This document shows, one piece after another, positions 1 to 5,999 of a DNA stretch of 5,999 nucleotides. Each line of letters opens with the position of its first letter. Position 1 is the stretch's first letter. The stretch is taken from positions 1 to 5,999 of the forward strand of contig CBIHLN010000118.1 in NCBI GenBank assembly GCA_966210725.1, read 5' to 3'. Under the pieces are notes generated by a model. It saw nothing but the letters and a program-made list of their open reading frames with translations, did no database searches and had not been told where the DNA came from. Origin of the DNA: Lysobacter_C sp966210725. GTDB lineage: Bacteria > Pseudomonadota > Gammaproteobacteria > Xanthomonadales > Xanthomonadaceae. The position numbers and the translations under genes were made by a program.

Positions 1-95
1 CCCATGGACGACGACCCTCGAACGCCCCGCGGACGCCCAGCGCGTCCGACCCCGCCGCGTCCCCTGCCCGACCCGCGCCCCGCTCCTGACCGCCT

Positions 96-100
96 GGAGG
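96..100 (+). promoter_or_regulatory. Ribosome binding site for the CorC-like gene
   Basis: GGAGG lies seven bases before the ATG at 108, an ideal Shine-Dalgarno match and distance, and it fixes the start of the first gene. The rest of 1-107 is extremely C-rich and holds no convincing -10/-35 pair. Two forward frames are open from the left edge, ending at 87-89 and 118-120. The tail of an upstream gene is therefore possible but cannot be shown. Confidence 0.75.
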
Positions 101-107
101 CGCCCTC

Positions 108-1430
108 ATGGTCGAGCTGATCATCGTCCTGGTCCTGATCGCCCTGAACGCCTTCTTCGCGCTGTCGGAGATGTCGGTGGTGACGGCCCGCAAGCCCCGC
201 CTGAAACAGATGGGGGCCACCCACCGCAGCTCGCGCAAGGCGCTGGAGCTGGCCGAGCACCCCGAGCGGTTCCTCTCGACCGTGCAGGTGGGCATCACCC
301 TGATCGCCATCCTCACCGGCATGTTCGGCGGCGACGCCATCGGCCGCGCGATCGGCCTGTGGCTGGCGGCCAACGTGCCGGCCCTCGGGGCGTACGCCAG
401 CGATGTCGGCGTGGTGCTGGCGGTGGCGCTGATCACCTACCTCACCATCGTGCTGGGCGAACTGCTGCCCAAGCGGCTGGCGCTGCTGGCGCCCGAGCGA
501 CTGGCCAGCATGGTGGCGCTGCCGATGCACGCCGTGGCCAAGGCCGCGACACCGGCGGTGTGGCTGCTCAGCATGAGCACCCGCTACCTGCTGAAGCTGA
601 TGCGCCTGGACAAGACGGAGGCGGCGCAGGTCACTGAAGAGGAGATCCGCATGCTGGTGAGCGAGAGCCACGAGCAGGGCGTGATCGACGCCGACGAGCG
701 CAAGATGATGTACCGCGTGCTCAGCCTGGGCGACCGCACGACCGAAAGCATCATGACGCCGCGCACGCGCATCACCTGGCTGGATGTGGGGGCGAGCGTC
801 GAGGACAACCTGCGCACCATGCGGGAGAGCCCGTTCTCGCGGTTCCCCGTCTACCGCGGCGGGGACCGCGAAGTGGTCGGCGTGCTGGAGGCCAAGTCGC
901 TGCTGGAGGACCTGGGCGCGACCTCGCCGGACCTGTTCAACCGGCTGCGCGAGGCGCTGTTCGTCTCCGAGTCCACCCATGCCCTGAAGCTGCTGGAGAT
1001 CTTCCGCGAGGAGCAGCAGTCGCTGGCCCTGGTCGTCGACGAGTACGGCGACATCACCGGCCTGGTGACGGTCAACGACCTGATGGGCGCGGTGATGGGC
1101 CGCATCCAGTCGCACGACTCGGTGCCCGAGCAGGCGCCCGTGGTCCTGCGCGAGGATGGCTCCTACCTGATCGACGGCTCGCTGCACGTGGACGACCTGC
1201 GCGAGCTGATCGAAGGCGATCGCCTGCCCGACGAGGACGAGCACGACTTCCACACCGCCGCCGGCATGGTGATTGCGCACTTCGGCCGCATCCCGCACGT
1301 GGGCGAGCACTTCAGCTGGGACGACTGGCGGGTGGAGGTGGTCGACCTGGACGGCCCGCGCATCGACAAGCTGCTGTTGCAGCGGGTGACGGGGGACGAC
1401 GAGGCGGTGGCCGATGACGCGACGCGCTAG
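108..1430 (+). CDS. HlyC/CorC family protein: CNNM (DUF21) membrane domain, CBS pair and CorC_HlyC domain (YtfL/PaeA-like)
   Basis: This is a 440-residue inner-membrane protein with the full family architecture. The CNNM/DUF21 transmembrane domain covers about residues 1-185. It opens with a hydrophobic helix running into ALSEMSVVTARK (18-29) and carries GELLPKRLAL at 117-126. A cytoplasmic CBS pair follows at about 212-330, with MTPRTRITWLD at 216-226 and DEYGDITGLVTVNDL at 311-325. The C-terminal CorC_HlyC domain (about 344-427) starts near REDGSYLIDG. Length and motifs resemble E. coli YtfL (447 residues), since named PaeA and linked to putrescine/cadaverine export. Other relatives act in Mg2+/Co2+ efflux or resistance, and the old name 'hemolysin' is misleading for this group. 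The substrate cannot be read from sequence. The CBS pair usually binds adenine nucleotides. The start is set by GGAGG seven bases upstream. The 3' end overlaps the next gene by 17 bases. Confidence 0.93.
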   Translation: MVELIIVLVLIALNAFFALSEMSVVTARKPRLKQMGATHRSSRKALELAEHPERFLSTVQVGITLIAILTGMFGGDAIGRAIGLWLAANVPALGAYASDVGVVLAVALITYLTIVLGELLPKRLALLAPERLASMVALPMHAVAKAATPAVWLLSMSTRYLLKLMRLDKTEAAQVTEEEIRMLVSESHEQGVIDADERKMMYRVLSLGDRTTESIMTPRTRITWLDVGASVEDNLRTMRESPFSRFPVYRGGDREVVGVLEAKSLLEDLGATSPDLFNRLREALFVSESTHALKLLEIFREEQQSLALVVDEYGDITGLVTVNDLMGAVMGRIQSHDSVPEQAPVVLREDGSYLIDGSLHVDDLRELIEGDRLPDEDEHDFHTAAGMVIAHFGRIPHVGEHFSWDDWRVEVVDLDGPRIDKLLLQRVTGDDEAVADDATR

Positions 1431-2049
1431 GCCGGGCCACCCGCCCGAAGCCGGCACGCGGATGCTGCTGGATGCCTTCGCCGAGGGCGATCCCGACGAG
1501 GTGCTGCGGCTGGGCGATGTATTCACCGGCCTGGGCCGGCGGTCGTTCGGCATGCTGCTGTTCGTGTCGACCCTGCCGGGGCTGATCCCCATCCCCGGCG
1601 TCGGCGGCGCGATCAGCGGGCCGCTCGTGGTGCTGATCGGCCTGCAACTGCTGGTGGGGCTGCGCAAACCGTGGCTGCCGGGGTTCATCGCCCGCCGCGG
1701 GCCCCACCGTCATGCCATGGCGCGCTTCCGCGACCTGCTCGCGCCGTGGCTGACACGGCTGGAGCGCCTGGTGAAGCCGCATGCGGCGGCCATGCTCGAC
1801 CACCGCCTCGCCAGCGCGTTCACCGGCCTGCTGCTGGTGCTGCTCGGCGTGCTGCTGGCCCTGCCGATCCCGTTCACCAACTACCTGTTCGCCGCCCTGC
1901 TGCTGATGTTCGCCTTCGCCCTGCTCGAGCGCGATGGCCGGCTGATGGGCGTGGCATGGGCAGCCGCGGTGGTGGCGATCGCCGTGTTCGGCGTGCTGTC
2001 GGGCAGCCTGGTGGCGGCTGCGGCGCGGTGGATCGACCTGCTGGTCTGA
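1414..2049 (+). CDS. ExoD-family (exopolysaccharide synthesis, ExoD) membrane protein
   Basis: This 211-residue integral membrane protein carries the ExoD-family signature. A polar N-terminus leads into RRSFGMLLF (42-50), a proline-rich hydrophobic turn, LPGLIPIPGVGG (54-65), and LIGLQLLVGLRKPWLP (74-89). After a basic amphipathic loop (93-130) come two or three further membrane helices (about 134-168 and 178-204), with PIPFTNYLFA at 151-160 and the LLERDG motif at 170-175. In Sinorhizobium meliloti, ExoD is needed for normal exopolysaccharide production and nodule invasion; its biochemical activity is unknown. The ATG at 1414 lies inside the CorC-like gene in another frame, so translation is probably coupled; GAGG at 1401-1404 could serve as ribosome binding site. 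An in-frame ATG at 1462 would remove 16 polar residues without touching the conserved domain, but it has a poorer upstream site. The family call is firm; the physiological role is inferred. Confidence 0.9.
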   Translation: MTRRARPGHPPEAGTRMLLDAFAEGDPDEVLRLGDVFTGLGRRSFGMLLFVSTLPGLIPIPGVGGAISGPLVVLIGLQLLVGLRKPWLPGFIARRGPHRHAMARFRDLLAPWLTRLERLVKPHAAAMLDHRLASAFTGLLLVLLGVLLALPIPFTNYLFAALLLMFAFALLERDGRLMGVAWAAAVVAIAVFGVLSGSLVAAAARWIDLLV

Positions 2050-2085
2050 CGGCACGCACCGCCCCCCGGCCATCAGCCCAGCAGG
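2037..2085. terminator. Possible bidirectional terminator hairpin between convergent genes
   Basis: CCTGCTGG at 2037-2044 is a perfect inverted repeat of CCAGCAGG at 2078-2085. The pairing continues in register: CTGA (2046-2049) with TCAG (2073-2076), and GGC (2051-2053) with GCC (2069-2071). This gives 15 pairs over 17 positions with two mismatches (2045/2077 and 2050/2072) and a 15-base loop. The hairpin spans the 23-base gap between the converging genes and includes both stop codons, so either transcript could form it. No T-run follows on either strand, so it is not a classical intrinsic terminator. Part of the repeat arises because both proteins end with Leu-Leu encoded CTG CTG. Confidence 0.45.
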
Positions 2086-4202
2086 GCCTCGTACTCGTCG
2101 CGCGGCAGCGGGTGCCCCAGCCAGTACCCCTGCACCAGGTCGCAGCCGCGTTCGCGCAGCAGGTTGTACTGGCCTTCGCGCTCCACGCCCTCGGCCACCA
2201 CCGTGATCCCCAGCGAATGCGCCATCGAGATGATGGCGGTGGTGAGCGCCAGGTCGTCGGGGTCGCGCAGGATGTCGGCGATGAAACTGCGGTCGATCTT
2301 CACCCCGTCGATCGGCACGCGGCGCAAGTGGCTGAGGCCGGAGAACCCGGTGCCGAAGTCGTCCAGCCAGATCTTGACGCCCTGCTGGCGCAGTTGCGCG
2401 AGCAGGCGGCTGACCTGGGCCTCGTCGCCGATCACGGCGGTTTCCGTCAGCTCCAGGTGCAGGCAGCGGGCATCCAGCCCGGTCCGTTCCAGGCAGTCGG
2501 CGACCACCTGCGGCAGCACGGGGCTGCGCAACTGCCGGGGCGAGACGTTGACCGAGACGAACAGCGGGCCCTTGTCGCCCCGGCGCTGCTGCCATCGCAC
2601 GGCATCCTTGCAGGCGGCCTCCAGCACCTGCGGGCCGAGCGTCTCGATCAGCCCGCTCTGCTCGGCCACCTCGATGAACACCGAAGGCGCGACCATGCCG
2701 TGCTCGGGGTGGCGCCAGCGCAGCAGCGCTTCGGCGCCGACCATGCGGCCGTTGGAGAGGTGGTAGACGGGCTGGTACAGCACGCTCAGTTCGCCGCGTT
2801 CCCAGGCACCGCGCAGTTCGCGCTCGAGCGTGACGCGCCGCTCCACCGCCTGGTCCATCGCGCGGCTGTAGAAGCGGTGGCAGTTCTTGCCCGCAACCTT
2901 CGCCTGGTACATCGCAATGTCGCCGTTCTTCATCAGCTGCGTGGCGACGGTGGCATCGTCCGGGAACAGCGTGATCCCGATCGACGTGCCCAGGAACAGC
3001 GGCCGCTCGCGTATGACCAGCGGCTGGCGCGTGGCGTCCACCAGGCGCTCGGCCAAGTCGTTGGCATGGCTGCGGATGGAGGCGCCCTGCGCGGCCTGGA
3101 TGAGGATGACGAACTCGTCGCCGCCGAAGCGGGCCAGGACCGCATGGCGGCCGCCGTGCAGCGCGACCACGTCCTGGATGCGCTGCGCGCACTGCAGCAG
3201 CACCTCGTCGCCCGCGTCGTGCCCGAGCGTGTCGTTGACCCGCTTGAAGTCGTCGATGTCGGCGAACAGCAGCGCCAGGGGGTCACCCGCGCCCTGCAAC
3301 TGCAGCAGCCGCTGGTCCAGCGACTCGCGGAACGCGACCCGGTTGGGCAGGCCGGTCAGTGCATCGGTGTAGGCCATGCGGCGGATGTCGCGGTCGTGGC
3401 GGGCGACGCTGCGACTCATGCGACCGAAGGCGCGGGTGAGGTCGCCGACCTCGTCGCTGCGGTCGCTGTCGGGCGGCGCGATGTCGTAGTCGCCGGCCTC
3501 GATCGAGCGTGCCGAGTCGGCGAGCTCGCGGATGGGCCGCACCAGCCAGCGCTGGGTGAACCACAGCATCACCGCGCCCAGTGCCAGCAGTCCCAGCCCC
3601 AGTGCGGCGATCCACCAGAAATGGCGGCGGCCCAGGGTCTCCAGCCGCGTGCGCAGGTCGGCGACCGCTTCGTCCTCCATCGCGCGCACCGAGGCCAGGT
3701 CGAACCCGACGCGGACGCCACCGATGCGTTCGTTGCCGATCATGACCGGCGAGGCGACATCCATCAGCTCGTCGGTCACCTGGATGTGCAGGCCGGTGGC
3801 GGCAATCGCCTCGTAGGCCATCGCATCGTCCATGCGCTTGCCGTAGCTGGGGATCTCGTCGCTGCCGTCGTGGACCACGTTGCCGTCGTCGTCGAACACG
3901 ATCACATAGCGCGTGCCCGGCTGGCGCAGCGCGACGGCGGTGATCTGGCCGATCGTGTCCAGGTCGAAGTAGTACAGCGGGTTGGTGAGCGATTCGGTCA
4001 GCTGGCTCACCGTGCCCTCGCCGCGCCGGCGCAGGCCGTCGCCGACAGCGTCACGCAGGGCGTCGCGACTCACCGCCTCGACCTCGTTCTGCATGCGGTC
4101 CTGGCGGTGCAGCATCAGCGCCATCAGCGCCACCACCACCACCAGGGCCAGCGCCATCAACGCCAGGAACCGTGCCTGCAGGCCGAGGCGCGGGGCGTTC
4201 AT
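2073..4202 (-). CDS. Membrane-bound bifunctional GGDEF-EAL c-di-GMP enzyme with periplasmic sensor and HAMP domain
   Basis: This 709-residue protein predicts synthesis and breakdown of cyclic di-GMP at the inner membrane. Membrane helix 1 (about 12-31) and helix 2 (about 195-216) enclose a periplasmic domain of about 163 residues, probably PAS/Cache-like (YVIVFDDDGNVVHDG, 99-113). HAMP (about 217-270) leads into GGDEF (about 275-445), with FADIDDF at 313-319, N323 and an intact GGDEF at 360-364. The position of the RxxD inhibitory site is GRHA (351-354), so product inhibition there looks lost. The EAL domain (about 455-705) retains the expected phosphodiesterase residues: E491 (EALLRW), N552, E584 (ELTE), D614-D615 (DDFGTG), K635, E671 and Q691. 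Both activities therefore look possible; which dominates cannot be read. The ATG overlaps the upstream gene's TGA by four bases, and GGAGG at 4207-4211 sets the start. The coupled upstream binding protein probably supplies the periplasmic signal (inference). Confidence 0.96.
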   Translation of the reverse strand: MNAPRLGLQARFLALMALALVVVVALMALMLHRQDRMQNEVEAVSRDALRDAVGDGLRRRGEGTVSQLTESLTNPLYYFDLDTIGQITAVALRQPGTRYVIVFDDDGNVVHDGSDEIPSYGKRMDDAMAYEAIAATGLHIQVTDELMDVASPVMIGNERIGGVRVGFDLASVRAMEDEAVADLRTRLETLGRRHFWWIAALGLGLLALGAVMLWFTQRWLVRPIRELADSARSIEAGDYDIAPPDSDRSDEVGDLTRAFGRMSRSVARHDRDIRRMAYTDALTGLPNRVAFRESLDQRLLQLQGAGDPLALLFADIDDFKRVNDTLGHDAGDEVLLQCAQRIQDVVALHGGRHAVLARFGGDEFVILIQAAQGASIRSHANDLAERLVDATRQPLVIRERPLFLGTSIGITLFPDDATVATQLMKNGDIAMYQAKVAGKNCHRFYSRAMDQAVERRVTLERELRGAWERGELSVLYQPVYHLSNGRMVGAEALLRWRHPEHGMVAPSVFIEVAEQSGLIETLGPQVLEAACKDAVRWQQRRGDKGPLFVSVNVSPRQLRSPVLPQVVADCLERTGLDARCLHLELTETAVIGDEAQVSRLLAQLRQQGVKIWLDDFGTGFSGLSHLRRVPIDGVKIDRSFIADILRDPDDLALTTAIISMAHSLGITVVAEGVEREGQYNLLRERGCDLVQGYWLGHPLPRDEYEALLG

Positions 4203-5128
4203 TCGACCTCCGCGCGCACGCGCTCGACGTCGCGGGCGATCCGGTCCAGTGCACGCCGGGACTCGTCGTCCAGCGGGAGGAAGCGGGTGGTCTTGAAGAA
4301 CCGCAGCAGCGCGTCGCCGGCCGCCGGATCCTGCGCGGCCTGCATCAGCACTTCGGCCAGGCGCGCCTGCACGCGTGCGTCCATGTCGCCCCGCACCAGC
4401 TCGATCGCACGCGGGTAATCCGGGCTGCGCGCGAACACCGCCAGGTCGCCCCGGAACGCCGGCGGCACGCGCTGGGGGTTCGACCAGTCCAGGTTGCTCA
4501 TCACGCCGACGTCGACCAGCCCCTTGTGCACCCAGGTGGCGATGTTGAGCTCGGAACGCGCGAACAGGTACCCCACGGCATCGGACTGCAGGCGGTCCTG
4601 GGGCGAGAGCAGTATTTCAAGGTCCAGGCCTTCGGCGAGCAGCTCTCCGGCGGGGACGAAATACGCGCTGGTGGACGACGGCAGCTGGAACGCGAGGCGC
4701 TGGCCCTTGAGGTCGGCCAGCGTTTCGATCCCGCTGTCGCGGCGGGCGAAGAACACGCTGTGGTAGTGGCGGACGCCGTCGCGCTCGGTCAGCAGCAACG
4801 GTGTGGCGTTGGCACGCGCGCGCAGCAGCATGCCGGTGCCGGCGGTCTCCGTGACCCAGTCCACCCGACCGCGTCGCAGGTAGCTGGCCATCTGCTGGGC
4901 ATCGCGCGCCATCAGGATGCGGCCCTCGCGGATGCCGACATCGGCCATGCGCGGGACCACGTAGTCCAGAAGCGGCTTGAGCTGCTCGTAGTGGGACTTG
5001 GGATCGTCGCTGATGCGCCCCAGCACCAGCACGCCCGGATCCTCGTAGGGCGGGGGCGGCGCGGCCATGACGACGCCGGTCGCAAGCGCGAGCACGACGC
5101 CGAACAGGCGACTGAAGCATGCGGTCAA
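4199..5128 (-). CDS. PhnD-like phosphate/phosphite/phosphonate-type periplasmic binding protein
   Basis: With the TTG start at 5128 this is a 309-residue secreted protein. A signal peptide (about 1-22) has one Arg, a hydrophobic core (GVVLALATGVV) and likely cleavage near VMA/A; no lipobox Cys is present. The mature part fits the PhnD/PtxB-type binding-protein family: LKGQRLAFQLPSSTSAYFVP (140-159) matches the family's LKG...STS segment, whose Ser-Thr-Ser loop helps hold the phosphonate or phosphite group in known members. VDWVTETAG (89-97) and VDVGVMSNLDW (205-215) are also typical. The ligand is not determined. No permease (PhnE) or ATPase (PhnC) gene adjoins it; instead it overlaps a GGDEF-EAL gene by four bases, so a sensory role is more likely than transport. 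The reading frame is open up to a TAG at 5165-5167. Other in-frame starts are TTG at 5143 and 5149. TTG 5128 is preferred because GGGG lies six bases upstream and the signal peptide is compact. Confidence 0.88.
   Translation of the reverse strand: MTACFSRLFGVVLALATGVVMAAPPPPYEDPGVLVLGRISDDPKSHYEQLKPLLDYVVPRMADVGIREGRILMARDAQQMASYLRRGRVDWVTETAGTGMLLRARANATPLLLTERDGVRHYHSVFFARRDSGIETLADLKGQRLAFQLPSSTSAYFVPAGELLAEGLDLEILLSPQDRLQSDAVGYLFARSELNIATWVHKGLVDVGVMSNLDWSNPQRVPPAFRGDLAVFARSPDYPRAIELVRGDMDARVQARLAEVLMQAAQDPAAGDALLRFFKTTRFLPLDDESRRALDRIARDVERVRAEVE
4207..4211 (-). promoter_or_regulatory. Ribosome binding site for the GGDEF-EAL gene, inside the end of the binding-protein gene
   Basis: On the minus strand GGAGG (extending to GGAGGT) ends four bases before the ATG at 4202. 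It is formed by the Ala-Glu-Val codons near the end of the upstream gene (GCG GAG GTC GAA TGA). Together with the ATGA stop/start overlap it decides the start and indicates translational coupling, with ribosomes finishing the binding protein available to reinitiate on the c-di-GMP enzyme. Confidence 0.8.
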
Positions 5129-5161
5129 GGACGGCCCCGGCAACGGCAACGACAGAGCGCG

Positions 5162-5167
5162 AGCCTA
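5162..5167 (-). promoter_or_regulatory. Possible -10 element for the binding protein/GGDEF-EAL operon
   Basis: TAGGCT, read on the minus strand within TTGCATTAGGCTCG, is the only TATAAT-like hexamer in the GC-rich gap between trmJ and the binding-protein gene. It would place transcription start near 5155, giving a leader of about 26 bases to the TTG at 5128. No good -35 box lies 16-18 bases upstream, so the call is weak. The remainder of the gap (5168-5233) holds short GC-rich inverted repeats, such as AGCCG/CGGCT at 5173-5177 and 5201-5205. These are not distinctive enough to call a terminator for trmJ. Confidence 0.25.
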
Positions 5168-5233
5168 ATGCAAGCCGCGCCCGGCGGATACGGCGCCAGC
5201 CGGCTCAAGGGCGGCGCCCGCGGCGGCCCGGGG

Positions 5234-5999
5234 TCATTCATCGCCCGCCAGGCGGGCCATGCGCTGGGCGTCGGCCAATATCCCGCGCAGCAACCGCACC
5301 TCGCGCACGTCCAGGTCGGCCCGGAGGAACACCCGCCGCAGCTTGCGCATCGCCGACTCCGGGGCGCGACCCTTGTGGAAGTCGATGGCGTCCAGGGTGT
5401 CGGCCAGCTGGGCGAAAAAGCCTTCCAGCTGGGCGTGGGTGGCGGGTTCGTCGCGAGGGTCGCCGGCATCCGCGTCCCCGGCGGGCCGGGCGGTGGCCGC
5501 CAGCGGAGTCGCCTTGGTCCCGCCCAGCAGCGCCAGGCGCAGTTCGTAGGCCATCACCTGCACCGCCGCGGCCAGGTTGAGCGAGCTGTAGTCCGGGTTG
5601 GCCGGGATGTGGATGGCCGCGTGGCACAGCTGCAGCTCCTCGTTGTCCAGGCCGGTGCGCTCGCGGCCGAACACCAGCGCCACCTCGCCCCCGTCCGCCG
5701 CCGCGGCCACGGCGCGCGGCGCCGCGACCCGGGGCGGCAACTCCTCCAGCGACACCCGCCGGCTACGGGCGGTGCAGCCCAGCACCAGGCGGCAGTCGGC
5801 GACGGCCTCGGCCAGCGTGGCGTGGATCTGCGCGCCCGCCAGCACGTCGTCGGCGCCGGCCGCCAGCGCGCTGGACTCGGCATTGGGCGCCTTCTCGGGA
5901 GCGACCAGGACCAGCCGTGACAGGCCCATGGTCTTCAGCGCCCGGGCAGCCGAGCCGATGTTGCCGGGGTGCTGGGTGCCGACCAGCACCACCCGCAGC
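5234..5999 (-). CDS. trmJ: TrmJ, tRNA (cytidine/uridine-32-2'-O)-methyltransferase (5' end outside the window)
   Basis: This is a SPOUT-class methyltransferase that uses S-adenosylmethionine to 2'-O-methylate position 32 in the anticodon loop of certain tRNAs. It acts in the cytoplasm as a dimer. Counting from the GTG codon at 5990-5992: VLVGTQHPGNIGSAARALKT (2-21) contains the conserved Asn and Arg of motif 1; VFGRERTGLDNEEL (107-120) and IPANPDYSSLNLAAAVQV (129-146) form the trefoil-knot cofactor site; a C-terminal helical domain follows, with MRKLRRVFLRADL (215-227) and LLRGILA (234-240). An Ala/Asp/Pro-rich linker (about 159-183) separates the two domains. E. coli TrmJ has several residues before the equivalent VLV. 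Here the frame stays open through CGG and CTG to the window edge, so the GTG codon is probably internal and the true start lies beyond 5999. The gene is otherwise complete at its 3' end. Confidence 0.95.
   Translation of the reverse strand, partial: LRVVLVGTQHPGNIGSAARALKTMGLSRLVLVAPEKAPNAESSALAAGADDVLAGAQIHATLAEAVADCRLVLGCTARSRRVSLEELPPRVAAPRAVAAAADGGEVALVFGRERTGLDNEELQLCHAAIHIPANPDYSSLNLAAAVQVMAYELRLALLGGTKATPLAATARPAGDADAGDPRDEPATHAQLEGFFAQLADTLDAIDFHKGRAPESAMRKLRRVFLRADLDVREVRLLRGILADAQRMARLAGDE

Noticed and set aside
1..120. A possible C-terminal tail of an upstream gene (forward frames ending at 87-89 or 118-120)
   Set aside because: Both frames give Pro/Arg/Ala-rich low-complexity sequence with no recognisable motif, and the piece is too short to tell coding from non-coding DNA.
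1312..3192. A 626-codon minus-strand open frame across the convergent junction
   Set aside because: It runs out of frame through the GGDEF-EAL gene and antisense to the ExoD-like and CorC-like genes. Its product is repetitive Arg/Ala/Gln/His-rich sequence without domains.
1671..4418. A 915-codon open frame on the plus strand, antisense to most of the GGDEF-EAL gene and overlapping the ExoD-like gene
   Set aside because: Its translation is low-complexity (Ala, Arg, His, Gln, Asp, Val rich) with no recognisable domain, while the opposing frames encode complete known domains. Long antisense open frames are expected where third positions are nearly all G or C.
108..5149. A polyamine circuit: PaeA-like exporter next to an NspS-MbaA-like sensor pair
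   Set aside because: The binding protein is PhnD-like rather than PotD-like, the CorC-like gene lies on the other strand in a separate unit, and its substrate is unknown. Proximity alone does not support the link.
4199..5149. A phosphonate ABC transporter operon
   Set aside because: Only the binding protein is present; its coupled neighbour is a GGDEF-EAL protein and no PhnC or PhnE homologue lies in the window.
5168..5233. An intrinsic terminator after trmJ
   Set aside because: The region contains several short GC-rich inverted repeats, but they are mutually overlapping, only 4-5 pairs each, and none is followed by a T-run.
4172..5920. A 582-codon plus-strand open frame opposite the binding protein and trmJ
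   Set aside because: It is antisense to two well-supported genes and reads through their intergenic gap, and its translation has no domain. It is a GC-composition artefact.

Overview
The window is very GC-rich (roughly 70% by eye) and densely coding, with strong G/C at third codon positions. This fits a high-GC gammaproteobacterium. Protein style and gene content (YtfL-like CorC protein, ExoD-family protein, TrmJ, GGDEF-EAL sensor) suggest the Lysobacteraceae/Xanthomonadaceae (Lysobacter or Luteimonas type). That placement is inference, not shown by a marker gene. I see no mobile element, CRISPR array, tRNA or rRNA.

Layout. A plus-strand pair comes first: a CNNM/CBS/CorC membrane protein (108-1430), then an ExoD-family membrane protein (1414-2049) whose start lies inside the previous gene. 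A minus-strand block fills the rest. Read in its own direction it contains trmJ (enters the window at 5999, ends at 5234), an 84-105 base gap, a PhnD-like periplasmic binding protein (about 5128 down to 4199) and a membrane-bound GGDEF-EAL c-di-GMP enzyme (4202 down to 2073). The two blocks converge at 2050-2072, where an imperfect inverted repeat covers both stop codons. No stretch above 300 bases lacks a gene.

How the genes may work together. The clearest functional unit is the binding protein plus the GGDEF-EAL protein. They overlap by four bases (ATGA), and a strong ribosome binding site for the second lies in the last codons of the first. No ABC permease or ATPase gene adjoins them. The simplest reading is that the secreted binding protein senses a ligand, perhaps an oxyanion, and reports it to the periplasmic domain of the c-di-GMP enzyme. 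This would resemble NspS-MbaA of Vibrio cholerae in logic but use a different binding-protein family. The CorC-like and ExoD-like genes look like a translationally coupled envelope pair. trmJ is a tRNA-modification housekeeping gene that happens to lie upstream.
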